Source of the DNA: Thermogutta terrifontis
GTDB lineage: Bacteria > Planctomycetota > Planctomycetia > Pirellulales > Thermoguttaceae
DNA: 64,000 nt
Reading direction: 5' to 3'
NCBI RefSeq assembly: GCF_002277955.1
Contig: NZ_CP018477.1
Span: forward strand, 434,001-498,000
The notes below the pieces were generated by a model. The model did not search any database. It saw only the letters and a program-made list of their open reading frames with translations, and was not told where the DNA came from. Below are positions 1 through 8,582 of the stretch, piece after piece. Position 1 is the first letter of the stretch. Each line of letters starts with the position of its first letter. Both the position numbers and the translations under genes were made by a program.

Positions 1-1773
1 CCACTTCGTGTCCCTCAGGAAGCGGAGGAGTTCACACGGTACCTCCATGCGGGTGCGCTTTCTGACAGGGCGGCGGGACTTCGTTTCCTGCTGCGAACCG
101 CGCGGGCCCGAATGGACGTGCCCCCCTCCACGATCGAGCTCGATGAGCATTCGAACGATCCGGTTGAGTTCCTTCAGAGAACCCTTGTCCAGGCCTACAA
201 CCTGTACGCACAAACTGTCAAGCCGCTTTCACAGGCTGAATTCACCGAACTCGCGCGACGCATCAATTACGTGATGACCACCAACACCGTTGTGGGGCAC
301 ACCGTCAACGACCGCGGTAGTGCGAGGCGGCTTGTGCAGCTTTTGGAAAAAATGGATCGGGCGGCGCAATGGGACATGGCCGAAGTGCTGGCTGGCCTCA
401 ACGACCGCTTGTTCCTCGAGAGCCTCCGGCAAGCACTCGGCGGCTCGGCAGGTCACGGAACGCAAACAGCCGTGCCCGGCGTCAGCGGCACTGTCGTACG
501 GAAGATCGAGACCTCTGTGGGAACAATTGTGGTGGGGGGAACGGGCATTAACGAGTACCGCCTTGAAGAGATGAAAGGTGTCGTTGCGATTGTCGATTTG
601 GGGGGCGACGACGTGTATTGGGAGGGCACGGTCTCCGTCGATCGCCCGTTGCTGCTCATCCTCGATTATTCGGGGAACGACCGTTATCAGGGTAAACTGC
701 CGGGAATTCAGGGGGCCGCGATCCTCGGTGGTTCGCTGCTCATCGACTTGGCGGGAAACGACATCTACTGGGCGCAGGATGTGGCCCAGGGAAGCACTTT
801 GGGCGGTGTGGGGATTCTTGTGGATTGGGCTGGAAACGACCAGTATTTGGGGCTTCGCCGCGTGCAGGGTCAGGCCATCGGAGGTGTGGGGGTGCTCATT
901 GACCGGGAAGGGCAAGACGATTATCACGCTGCGATGTGGGCCCAGGGATTCGGTGGCCCACTCGGTTTCGGCCTGATTGACGACCTTGCCGGGGACGACC
1001 ACTACTACGTGGGCGGTCGCTGGTACGACTCGTATCCCGAGACGCCGGGTTACGAAGGGTGGGGCCAGGGCGTTGGCTCAGGGATTCGGGGAGCTGCCAA
1101 CGGCGGGATTGGTGTGCTCCTCGAAGGAGCGGGGGATGACACCTACGAGTTCGACTATTTCGGCCAGGGTGGTGGTTACTGGCTTGCCATCGGCTTCGCC
1201 CGGGATTTTGCTGGCAATGACCGTCGGCTGGGGGCCACACTCAAGGCCTATGATGGCTCCGCGCGAACGCAGCAGCGGTTTCAGCGTTTTGGCAATGGCT
1301 GGGGATGCCACATGGGTGTGGGGGCCCTCATCGACGATGGAGGTGACGATGAGTACCACGGTTCCATCATGGGGACCGGGTTTGGTTGGGACCTCTCGGT
1401 GGGCTATCTGCTGGAACTGAGCGGCGACGATCACTATCTCGCCCGGGTGGGAGGAGTTCAGGGGCAGGGTGCCCAGGCTAGCCTGGGGGTTCTCTATGAC
1501 TTCGAAGGGGCCGATGAATACAGTGGCACAAGCCAGGGATATGCGTCGAGCGCTATCACCTACCACCCGTATCCCACCTGCGGCGGTAATTTCAGTTTTG
1601 TGGTGGATTACGGCGGGATGGACCGCTACGGTTCGGGCGCGAAAAACAACGCGATCACCCGACGGGGGACGGGCGGATTCATCGTTGATCGTCCCAAAGA
1701 GGAAGAGTTGCAAGCCGCCCAGGTCGAATCGTCCGATTCGCGTGACACGCTCAGCGCTGGCAATTCGCGATAG
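1..1773 (+). CDS. GxDxY-repeat protein, 5' end outside window
   Basis: The reading frame is open from base 1, so the ATG at 112 is probably internal and the gene starts upstream of the window. The protein is built from about 12 degenerate repeats of 25-45 residues. Each carries a turn of the form h-x-D-x-x-G-x-D-x-Y (for example DLGGDDVY, DYSGNDRY, DLAGNDIY, DWAGNDQY), usually preceded by QG and G-x-G-h-L stretches. One repeat has lost the tyrosine (AGNDRRLG). The regular Gly/Asp turns suggest a stacked beta-repeat fold, and the Asp-rich turns could bind calcium, but that is inference. The N-terminal region (to about residue 140 counted from the ATG) lacks repeats. I do not recognise a named family. 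The gene is followed by a hairpin terminator. Confidence 0.75.
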   Translation, partial: PLRVPQEAEEFTRYLHAGALSDRAAGLRFLLRTARARMDVPPSTIELDEHSNDPVEFLQRTLVQAYNLYAQTVKPLSQAEFTELARRINYVMTTNTVVGHTVNDRGSARRLVQLLEKMDRAAQWDMAEVLAGLNDRLFLESLRQALGGSAGHGTQTAVPGVSGTVVRKIETSVGTIVVGGTGINEYRLEEMKGVVAIVDLGGDDVYWEGTVSVDRPLLLILDYSGNDRYQGKLPGIQGAAILGGSLLIDLAGNDIYWAQDVAQGSTLGGVGILVDWAGNDQYLGLRRVQGQAIGGVGVLIDREGQDDYHAAMWAQGFGGPLGFGLIDDLAGDDHYYVGGRWYDSYPETPGYEGWGQGVGSGIRGAANGGIGVLLEGAGDDTYEFDYFGQGGGYWLAIGFARDFAGNDRRLGATLKAYDGSARTQQRFQRFGNGWGCHMGVGALIDDGGDDEYHGSIMGTGFGWDLSVGYLLELSGDDHYLARVGGVQGQGAQASLGVLYDFEGADEYSGTSQGYASSAITYHPYPTCGGNFSFVVDYGGMDRYGSGAKNNAITRRGTGGFIVDRPKEEELQAAQVESSDSRDTLSAGNSR

Positions 1774-1899
1774 CCGTCCTGAACAGAACGCATCGGGCAG
1801 CACGGTGCGTTTGCACCGCCTTTCCCAGAGCAACGCGGTCCTGATCCATGCTGGTAGGCACTCATAAGCAAGCGGGAAAAAGCCTATCCCCCGAGTGAA

Positions 1900-1936
1900 A
1901 AGAACAGGGACGACCAGCCAGTCGTCCCTGTTTCTG
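1900..1936. terminator. Bidirectional hairpin terminator
   Basis: The arms AACAGGGACGA (about 1903-1913) and TCGTCCCTGTT (about 1922-1932) form an 11-bp stem around a short loop. On the plus strand it is followed by TTTCTGTTCT; on the minus strand by TTCTTTTC. It sits between two convergent genes (ending at 1773 and 2069) and would serve both. The rest of the 1774-2068 gap shows nothing recognisable. Confidence 0.7.
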
Positions 1937-2068
1937 TTCTGGCGGATTGTCATCGGCCAGAAGGCCGTAATTTAGACATATTCAATTAAAAGAAGTGGGC
2001 CTCAGTGTCGTGCGACACGTTCATTGGCCACCACACGCATCCGGTCAGGCACGACCGGGTGCATGGTG

Positions 2069-3814
2069 TCACTCAGTGCCCGATGGAAGCGGGAGCGGCA
2101 GCGGACCCTGCGGGGCCTTCTGCTGAAGGGTCAATGCCATGGTGACGAGGAGCTTCACCACGCCCTCCTCAATATCGATTTGCGTGGTGCCTTTGTCGCC
2201 CTGCACGCTGGCGGTCAGCGTGACACGGTCCTTCGAGCTCACCAGCGGCAATAACTGCTGCACCTGGTCGCGGGTTTCTGCCTTTTCTGCGACCACGCTG
2301 ATGAACTTCATCAGCGGATTGAGAGCGATGTACATGTCGGCCAGCTTCGTCACGGTTGTTTCACTGTCCATTTGATCGATGGCCTTCTTGAGCAGGTCAG
2401 TTGCTTTGGGGGCGGCCGCCATCGCAAAGGCGTGATCAGAAAACGCAAGGACAAAGGCAAAGTCTTCGCCCATCATTTGGCGGATCGGTTCGGGAGCGTC
2501 CGTCACCTTGCTCGCCGGAAGATCGAGAACATGAAACCGGAAGCCTTTGTATTCGGCTGCATTGACGTGAAAGTGTTCTTTCACATCCGGTTCCTTTTCC
2601 GCAGCCTGGTTGAGCAAATTGAGCAATGATTTCTCCACTTTGGCACCATCTTCGAGCATCATGCCAGAGAGCAATGTCAGTTGCTTATCACTCATCTGAC
2701 CCGAGAAAGCCAGATCGAGCGTGCCCTTCTCGACCGTGGCTCCCAGGGCATCCAGCAAGGCGTCGATCAAGTCGGTGGCCAGTCGCTTTTCTTTCTTGGT
2801 CAGGGTTTTTTCCTTGTCGAGCGACTCACGGAAGAGCTTTTTGTAATTCGGGATGACAGTCGCTTTAAATTGCTCAATATCGCGCTGCCCGAGTCGTGCG
2901 GTTTCCCGCAGCATGAACGTGGCGTCCGGAAGCACAAAGCCACTCAGCCGGGTTTTCACGTCCTGATTCTGACGCAGGTTGCGAGCGTACTCGGTACCCG
3001 GGCGAGGTACCACGGTGTACACCAGCGAGATGGCGGCCTGCGGGCTGTTCACCGTCAGTCCCACGGTCATCGTGTCGATTTCATCCAGCATGACCTGCAT
3101 TTGCTGGAAAGAGCGCTGGATCATTTCCCGCTGCTGGGTGACGTCCTGGCCGGTCTCCTTGGCCTGCTGCTGGAGGGCCATCTCCATCCCCTGCTGGATC
3201 ATCGACAGGCCGAGTTGTTTGAACATCGGCGGGATATTCGCCATGTAGAGCAGAACGCTCAGGTCGTGCGTGCCGGAAAGCTCCGTCAGGCTCGGCGGCG
3301 GATTGTCACCGACCTGCGAGAACACCTGCTTGTCCGCGGCTATGATCGCCCAGTTGTTCTTGTTCGCCACAAACACCGTCTGGCCGTTGGGGAGGTCTGC
3401 CGACCACAGGTCCCCCTCCTGTTTCAGTTCGATCTCTCGGCTTTTCAGCCATTCCCGCGTCTTATCAAAATCCGTGACGGGGACGTAACCGGCCACCAGG
3501 AATTGAAAGCCGTTGGTCTGCACGACAACACCACACGGCCGCTTGGCATCGACGCCGGGGACGCCCGGCTCACCGGTTTGAGCCGCCAGCGAGTTTTTCA
3601 GATTCTCGGCCAGACTCTCCATGCCAGCCAGTTTGCCCAGGTACTCAACGTCCTCAAACAGCCGATCAATTCCGGCGAAACTGACCACCACAACCGGCTT
3701 GACCTCCACACTGGGAGGCGCCGACGGTTGCTGGGCCAGAAGTTGCCCTGGTAGCGACAGCAAGAGACCGCATGCTGCGGCCACAAAAGCACCAAAGAGA
3801 TTCCACGACCTCAT
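2069..3814 (-). CDS. Exported protein of unknown function (581 aa)
   Basis: The start at 3814 is supported by an AAAGGAG ribosome-binding site about 8 nt upstream. Residues 1-27 form a Sec signal peptide: a basic start, then a hydrophobic Ala/Leu stretch ending in LLAQQ. The mature protein is soluble-looking, with alternating hydrophobic beta segments and helical charged segments, one Cys and a Gln-rich region around residues 200-230. It has no catalytic motif that I recognise. The style is that of large exported planctomycete proteins with no assigned role. Its neighbours, a repeat protein downstream and an RraA-family gene upstream, do not suggest a pathway. The function is unknown. Confidence 0.8.
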   Translation of the reverse strand: MRSWNLFGAFVAAACGLLLSLPGQLLAQQPSAPPSVEVKPVVVVSFAGIDRLFEDVEYLGKLAGMESLAENLKNSLAAQTGEPGVPGVDAKRPCGVVVQTNGFQFLVAGYVPVTDFDKTREWLKSREIELKQEGDLWSADLPNGQTVFVANKNNWAIIAADKQVFSQVGDNPPPSLTELSGTHDLSVLLYMANIPPMFKQLGLSMIQQGMEMALQQQAKETGQDVTQQREMIQRSFQQMQVMLDEIDTMTVGLTVNSPQAAISLVYTVVPRPGTEYARNLRQNQDVKTRLSGFVLPDATFMLRETARLGQRDIEQFKATVIPNYKKLFRESLDKEKTLTKKEKRLATDLIDALLDALGATVEKGTLDLAFSGQMSDKQLTLLSGMMLEDGAKVEKSLLNLLNQAAEKEPDVKEHFHVNAAEYKGFRFHVLDLPASKVTDAPEPIRQMMGEDFAFVLAFSDHAFAMAAAPKATDLLKKAIDQMDSETTVTKLADMYIALNPLMKFISVVAEKAETRDQVQQLLPLVSSKDRVTLTASVQGDKGTTQIDIEEGVVKLLVTMALTLQQKAPQGPLPLPLPSGTE

Positions 3815-4127
3815 GACGCAACTCCTTTCCTTCCCTTTTCTAACCAGAGGGTGCTGTAAATCCTGTTTGCCAGATTTACTCTATCGACAGGCTATACACG
3901 TTGCCTCCCTGACACGTTACGTCAAGACGAGACGGACGGTGTTTCCTTCTTCGCCCCGAACATCCACGTATTCCCACAGCGAACTCGTCGCAGGTTTGTC
4001 CGCGTGTGTTCGCAAAAGCATAGATTAGTATAAGGGAGTTCCCGCAGAAAAGCGACAGGACTGGACGGCTGATCCATCCTGCCTTTTGGAAAAAGCCCCC
4101 TGAGACGCCACAGGCACAATGTGCTTT

Positions 4128-4311
4128 GGGGCAATTCATAAATTGCCGCTGCGGTCAAGCGGGAACCCAAACACGCAAACGAGGCACGGTCGCTGGAGTG
4201 GACGGTGGAAACGGGCAAAGCGGACGCGACAAGCACGTCCCTCCGAAAGCGGATTGTCAGGGAGATCCGTCCGGGAAGTCTTTGGGAAGGCCACGCCTGT
4301 CGTGCCCGGGG
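4128..4311. repeat. Degenerate palindromic repeat cluster 1
   Basis: This lies in the 705-base gap 3815-4519. It holds one worn copy of the CAATTCATGAATTG palindrome (4128-4150) and two worn copies of the YTTGT-loop hairpin in reverse orientation or with mismatches (4221-4246, and about 4289-4311 with GTCGTGCCC). The copies are more eroded than those elsewhere in the window. I see no gene in the gap; the overlapping short reading frames only translate the repeats. Confidence 0.6.
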
Positions 4312-4519
4312 GAAACCTCGGCCTGCCGACAAGAAAAGAAAAACCGGTTTTTTGCGCACACTACTCGCGGCGTTCGCACCTGGATGACCGAAAATCCTAT
4401 CATCAAGTTGACAATCTGACTGATTTACGCAAACTATGTTTGATGGGTGGAACTAAAGTAACCATGCCCGCGGGTATTCCTCCGCTTCAGAGATTCGATC
4501 TCGTCATCGGAGAAACCTC

Positions 4520-5218
4520 ATGAACAACCAGTTGTGGAAGAACGACGAGCAGCTCTTCGCCCTCTTTCGGCAAGAGCTTTCCACGGCGGTGGTGGGAGAG
4601 GTGCTGGATCAGATCGGGCTCAACGCCCAATTCTTGCCGATCGCCATCCGCCCTTTGGATCCCCGGATGGTGCTCGTGGGTCGGGCGATGCCGGTGCTTT
4701 TTGCGGACTGTTACGAGACGTTTTCTCCCAGTGGACTGAACCCGGTCTTCGCCAAACCGTTCGGACTGATGCTGGAGGCCCTGGATGACCTGCGTCCCAG
4801 GGAAGTCTTTGTGGCCACGGGCGGTCGCAATGAGCTTGCCATGTGGAGCGAATTGATGACCGTCCGCGCGGTCCAGTTGGGCGCGGCCGGTGCCCTGGTG
4901 GACGGTTGCGTCCGTGATACCGCAGCCCTTGCCCGATTCTCGTTCCCGATTTTCTCTCGCGGGGCGTTTGCCCAGGATCAGCGGACACGGGGGAAGGTTG
5001 TGGATTTTCGTGTGTCGGTGCAGATTGGGCATGTGCGGATTCGGCCGGGTGACCTGATTTTCGGAGATCACGAAGGGGTTTGCATTATTCCCCAGGGAGC
5101 GGAGGCCGATGTGGTGGAGGCCGCCCTGCAGCGTGTGCAGAAGCGTGCCGAAGCCCGTCGCGAACTGGAAGCCGGCGCCTCCGCGGTGGAAGTCTTTGCC
5201 CGACACAACATGATCTGA
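4520..5218 (+). CDS. RraA-family protein (HMG/CHA aldolase-like)
   Basis: This is a 232-residue protein of the RraA / 4-hydroxy-4-methyl-2-oxoglutarate aldolase family, whose members either cleave alpha-keto acid aldols with a divalent metal or, in E. coli, bind RNase E. The core family signature is present at about residues 102-135: GRNELAMWSELMTVRA, then G-A-A-G-A-L-V-D-G-C-V-R-D, with the Arg-Asp pair that forms the metal and substrate site in the aldolases. The usual G in the WGEL-type motif is replaced by S. Length fits the family. No RNase E is nearby, so an aldolase or decarboxylase role is more likely than RNase regulation, but the substrate cannot be told. It stands alone, with a repeat-filled gap upstream. 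Confidence 0.8.
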   Translation: MNNQLWKNDEQLFALFRQELSTAVVGEVLDQIGLNAQFLPIAIRPLDPRMVLVGRAMPVLFADCYETFSPSGLNPVFAKPFGLMLEALDDLRPREVFVATGGRNELAMWSELMTVRAVQLGAAGALVDGCVRDTAALARFSFPIFSRGAFAQDQRTRGKVVDFRVSVQIGHVRIRPGDLIFGDHEGVCIIPQGAEADVVEAALQRVQKRAEARRELEAGASAVEVFARHNMI

Positions 5219-5343
5219 CATGGCCCTTCCGGCCGAAAGTCGCTTTCTTCCCCGGCCATTCTTGAAGTATTCACACTGCCGGCTCTTTTGCCCGCTCTAT
5301 CCTGAATGTGCGTGCCGCTGGCGAGACGCTTGCGTGGGGAGGG

Positions 5344-6228
5344 TCAGCGCGATTTGTCCTTCTGCTGATCCTCCGGCTTGACGTAGAACTGACTGAGGTC
5401 GATTCCTCCCCGCTGTTCTTCTTCGAGCAGTTTGATGCGCATTTCCAGGCGTTCCACCCGGCGGAGAAGGGTGTAGTAATTGAGAAGGACCATTTCCTCG
5501 CGTTTGGGCCGGGGGACGGAGGGATAGCCTAAATGTCGGGAGAGCGCGGCGAACAGGTAGAGCGGATCCTTCCGGCGATTGGCCAGCGCAATCTTTCCTT
5601 CTTTTTCACCAAACAGAATGGGCTTGCCGGAATCCCCGCGGAGCTGCCGGTAGTATTCACTCCGCACGAAGATCATATCCGCAATATCGATGAGACCCAC
5701 CTGTCGGCGGAGATCGAGGATGAATTCCCGCCAGTTTTCATCGTAGATGGGATCTCCAGCCATTGCTTCCAGCCCCTTGTCGTATCCCAGGCGATTGCGG
5801 CAGAGGGTTTCAAACTGGTAGAGGAAAACACCCTGAACGCTCGCGCCTTTGGCTTTGTACTCCGCTTCTTTTTCCAGGATCTCCAGCGCGACGCGGAAAT
5901 CCAGCCGTCCGTCTTCCCGTTCGGCTTCGTGAATGACGAACGCTTGAAAGGGGGTGAAATAGTGGCTGAGCCTGGCCATGGCCGAGGCAAATCCCCCGGT
6001 GAAGCGAAGTTCGGTGGTCATGAAGTCAATGGCCAGGGGGAGTTTGGTCGTGGAAAGGATTTCCTGTTTGATGGTTTTGAGAAGTTCCTGGGTGGAAACC
6101 CCCTGATCGAGACGTTCCCGAAGGGCCCGAAAGAAATACGCCTGCTCGATGTATTCTTCTCTTTCCAGAAGCATAGCGGGACTCCCGATTGTTTGCATCC
6201 AGGCAATCGCGGCGGATAAGACGCTCAA
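5344..6228 (-). CDS. Conserved protein of unknown function (294 aa)
   Basis: A cytoplasmic-looking protein of 294 residues with no signal peptide or membrane segment. It is rich in amphipathic helix with many Glu, Arg and Tyr residues. Near the C-terminus (about residues 240-270) a heptad-like stretch around LLRRVERLEMRIKLLEEEQ suggests a short coiled coil, perhaps for dimerisation. I do not recognise the family; the absence of frameshifts and the coding pattern support a real gene. The downstream end is 125 bases from the RraA-family gene, which converges on it. Confidence 0.7.
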   Translation of the reverse strand: MSVLSAAIAWMQTIGSPAMLLEREEYIEQAYFFRALRERLDQGVSTQELLKTIKQEILSTTKLPLAIDFMTTELRFTGGFASAMARLSHYFTPFQAFVIHEAEREDGRLDFRVALEILEKEAEYKAKGASVQGVFLYQFETLCRNRLGYDKGLEAMAGDPIYDENWREFILDLRRQVGLIDIADMIFVRSEYYRQLRGDSGKPILFGEKEGKIALANRRKDPLYLFAALSRHLGYPSVPRPKREEMVLLNYYTLLRRVERLEMRIKLLEEEQRGGIDLSQFYVKPEDQQKDKSR

Positions 6229-6409
6229 TCCCGCCGGGTTTTCTTACGAACCCCTTCTGATCACGAATTCATCGCCGGCGTTTCCTCAGCGATCAGCACA
6301 CCATCGGCGGAGTTTTCCGCCCGGCCGAGCGTTTTCCCTTTTCATTATGACGGAAAAGTCCCCCGGCAAACACTCCACTTCACCGCGAAGTTCGATTCGC
6401 AGACACATT

Positions 6410-6522
6410 CCGGAGGGACACGCTTGTCGTGTCCGCGTTCCGGAGGGACACGCTTGTCGTGTCCTTTCGGAGGGACATGTTTGTCATGTCCTTTTCTTGG
6501 TTGGCCACGCCTATCGTGTCCG
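6410..6522. repeat. Palindromic repeat cluster 2: tandem YTTGT-loop hairpins
   Basis: Three direct hairpin units lie in tandem in the 422-base gap 6229-6650, followed by a worn fourth (about 6502-6522). Two units read GGACACG-CTTGT-CGTGTCC and the third GGACATG-TTTGT-CATGTCC. The third differs by an A-T for G-C swap made on both arms, so the stem stays fully paired. The gap has no gene. Confidence 0.85.
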
Positions 6523-6650
6523 CCAGAGAAGGCTTACCCTAAACGGCGTGCACCATAGCCCAGGACAGGACGCCCTGCACCCGATGACGGGGGAACGATG
6601 CGGCAGAGAAATTTTTTCGTTTCTGACCGCTGCGGCCACGCCGGGCGAAA

Positions 6651-8426
6651 TCACAGATCGAGGAGCTCTTCGGCAAATTCCTGACGCAGGACGGTGAGGG
6701 CCTGTCGGCCTTTGTCGCCCGTCGTCACCACATTCAGCCGTACCTCGCTGGTGCTGATCATTTCCACGTTGATCTGCGAATGGGCGAGGGTCTTGAAGGT
6801 CCGACTGGCGACATCGATGTGGCTTTTCAATCCCGTTCCCAGGATCGAGAGCTTGGCGACCTTGGGACGGCCGGTCGGTGGAGCAGCCCCGATCTCCTGG
6901 CAGAAAGGCCGGCAGGCAGCCAGAGCCGCCTCGTAGGACGACTGCGGCACGGTGAAACTCATCATCGCTTTGCCGTCCCGACCAACACTCTGCACGATCA
7001 TATCTACAACGATTTCGCGCTCCGCGACCTGGCGGAAGACGCGGGCGGCCAGCCCCGGGCGATCCGGAATGTTGGAAAGCGTCACACAGGCCTGGGTTTC
7101 ATCCAGACAGATCGACTCGATTACCAGATCTTCCATCCCATGCAGTCGCCCGATAATCCGATCGCGGTCGTTGCCCAATTCTTCCGGTCGGGCTTCTTCC
7201 TCGGCCTGCGGCGGTTCTTTATCCAGCTCAAACGCTGCGTGGACCGTCCGCAGGGCTTCGACGGCGCGGTCCCGCTCCACAAGCACGGAAATTTTAATCT
7301 CGCTGGTGGTGATCATGAGGATGTTGATGCCCTTGTCGGCCAGCGCCTGGAACATCCGCTGGGCAACACCCGGTTGTTTGGCCATTCCCAGGCCCACCAC
7401 CGAGACCTTGGCCACGTTTTCATCGTAATTGACACCTTCGGCTCCGATTTCCCGGGCCGTTTCTTCCACGACGCGGAGTGCGGCCGGGAGCTCTTCCTGA
7501 AATACCGTGAAGGAAATGTCTGCGCGACCGCCCTCAGCGACGTTTTGAACGATCATGTCGGTGGCGATGTTCCTGGCACCCAACCGCGAGAAGATCGCCG
7601 CGGCGTTGCCCGGCTGATCCGGGACACCGCGGACGGTGATCCGTGCTTCCTTGAGGATGGCGGCCGCCCCACAAACCGGAACGCTTCGCGATTCCGGCAT
7701 CCAGGAAATAAGCGTGCCTGGCATGTCGCTGAAGCTGCTCCGCACGTGGACGGGCACGGAAAAACGTTTGGCGAATTCAATCGAGCGGTTGTGCATGACG
7801 CCCGCCCCCGCGGTGGCTAGTTCCAGCATTTCATCGTAACTGATACGGCTCATCCGGCGGGCTTCCGGGACCAGCCGCGGGTCCGTCGTGTAAACGCCGT
7901 CCACGTCGGTGTAAATCTCGCAGGTTTCCGCACGCAGAGCGGCGGCCAGGGCCACTGCCGTAGTGTCACTCCCACCACGTCCCAGAGTGGTGATATCCGC
8001 CGTGTCGGTGACTCCCTGGAAACCCGCGGCGATCACGATGTACCCTTCATCCAGCGCCTGACGGATGCGATCCGTCTGGATCGAGCGGATGCGGGCTTTG
8101 GTGTGCGTGCTGTCGGTGCGGATTCCCAGTTGCGCCCCGGTAAAGCTGATGGCGCGATGTCCCAATCGGTGGATCGCCATGGCCATCAGGGCCACACTCA
8201 CCTGCTCGCCGGTGGAAAGGAGCATGTCCATTTCCCGGGCAGGCGGATCGGGATCGATCTGTTTCGCCAATTCGATGAGGTGGTCAGTGGTATGCCCCAT
8301 GGCGCTGACCACCGTCACCACCTGGTAGCCCTGCTTCTGTGCCCGGATTGCCTTCCGGGCGGCCGCCAGAATTTTTTCAGCGTCGGCAACACTTGTCCCA
8401 CCGAACTTCTGCACCAGAATGGCCAT
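6651..8426 (-). CDS. lysC: Aspartate kinase with four ACT domains
   Basis: Aspartokinase phosphorylates L-aspartate, the first step toward lysine, threonine and methionine. The N-terminal kinase domain (about 1-240) has the hallmark KFGGTSV at residues 7-13, the FTGAQLGI and GRGGSDTTA substrate and ATP motifs, and YTDVDGVYTTDPR. Two ACT pairs follow: about 264-410 and, after a charged linker (about 411-435), about 438-588. Each pair has the IPDRPG- or VPDQPG-type turn. Most aspartokinases have one ACT pair and about 400-460 residues, so this 591-residue form carries an extra regulatory module, an arrangement also known from cyanobacterial aspartokinases. It is last in the order hom, apgM-like, lysC. 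Feedback inhibition by lysine and/or threonine through the ACT domains is expected, but the effector cannot be read from sequence. Confidence 0.93.
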   Translation of the reverse strand: MAILVQKFGGTSVADAEKILAAARKAIRAQKQGYQVVTVVSAMGHTTDHLIELAKQIDPDPPAREMDMLLSTGEQVSVALMAMAIHRLGHRAISFTGAQLGIRTDSTHTKARIRSIQTDRIRQALDEGYIVIAAGFQGVTDTADITTLGRGGSDTTAVALAAALRAETCEIYTDVDGVYTTDPRLVPEARRMSRISYDEMLELATAGAGVMHNRSIEFAKRFSVPVHVRSSFSDMPGTLISWMPESRSVPVCGAAAILKEARITVRGVPDQPGNAAAIFSRLGARNIATDMIVQNVAEGGRADISFTVFQEELPAALRVVEETAREIGAEGVNYDENVAKVSVVGLGMAKQPGVAQRMFQALADKGINILMITTSEIKISVLVERDRAVEALRTVHAAFELDKEPPQAEEEARPEELGNDRDRIIGRLHGMEDLVIESICLDETQACVTLSNIPDRPGLAARVFRQVAEREIVVDMIVQSVGRDGKAMMSFTVPQSSYEAALAACRPFCQEIGAAPPTGRPKVAKLSILGTGLKSHIDVASRTFKTLAHSQINVEMISTSEVRLNVVTTGDKGRQALTVLRQEFAEELLDL

Positions 8427-8582
8427 CGTCAGTTACCCTCGGTTTTGAAAACTTGTGTTTTCCTCCCGACGATTTTCCTTGTGCTCGCGTGTCGTGCGGT
8501 TGAAAGAAGCGTAACCCTGCCACAGTGTTCTCAAGCCACGTAGGAAACCCACGTCCGCAAATCCCTCACACGGCAAACCGCC

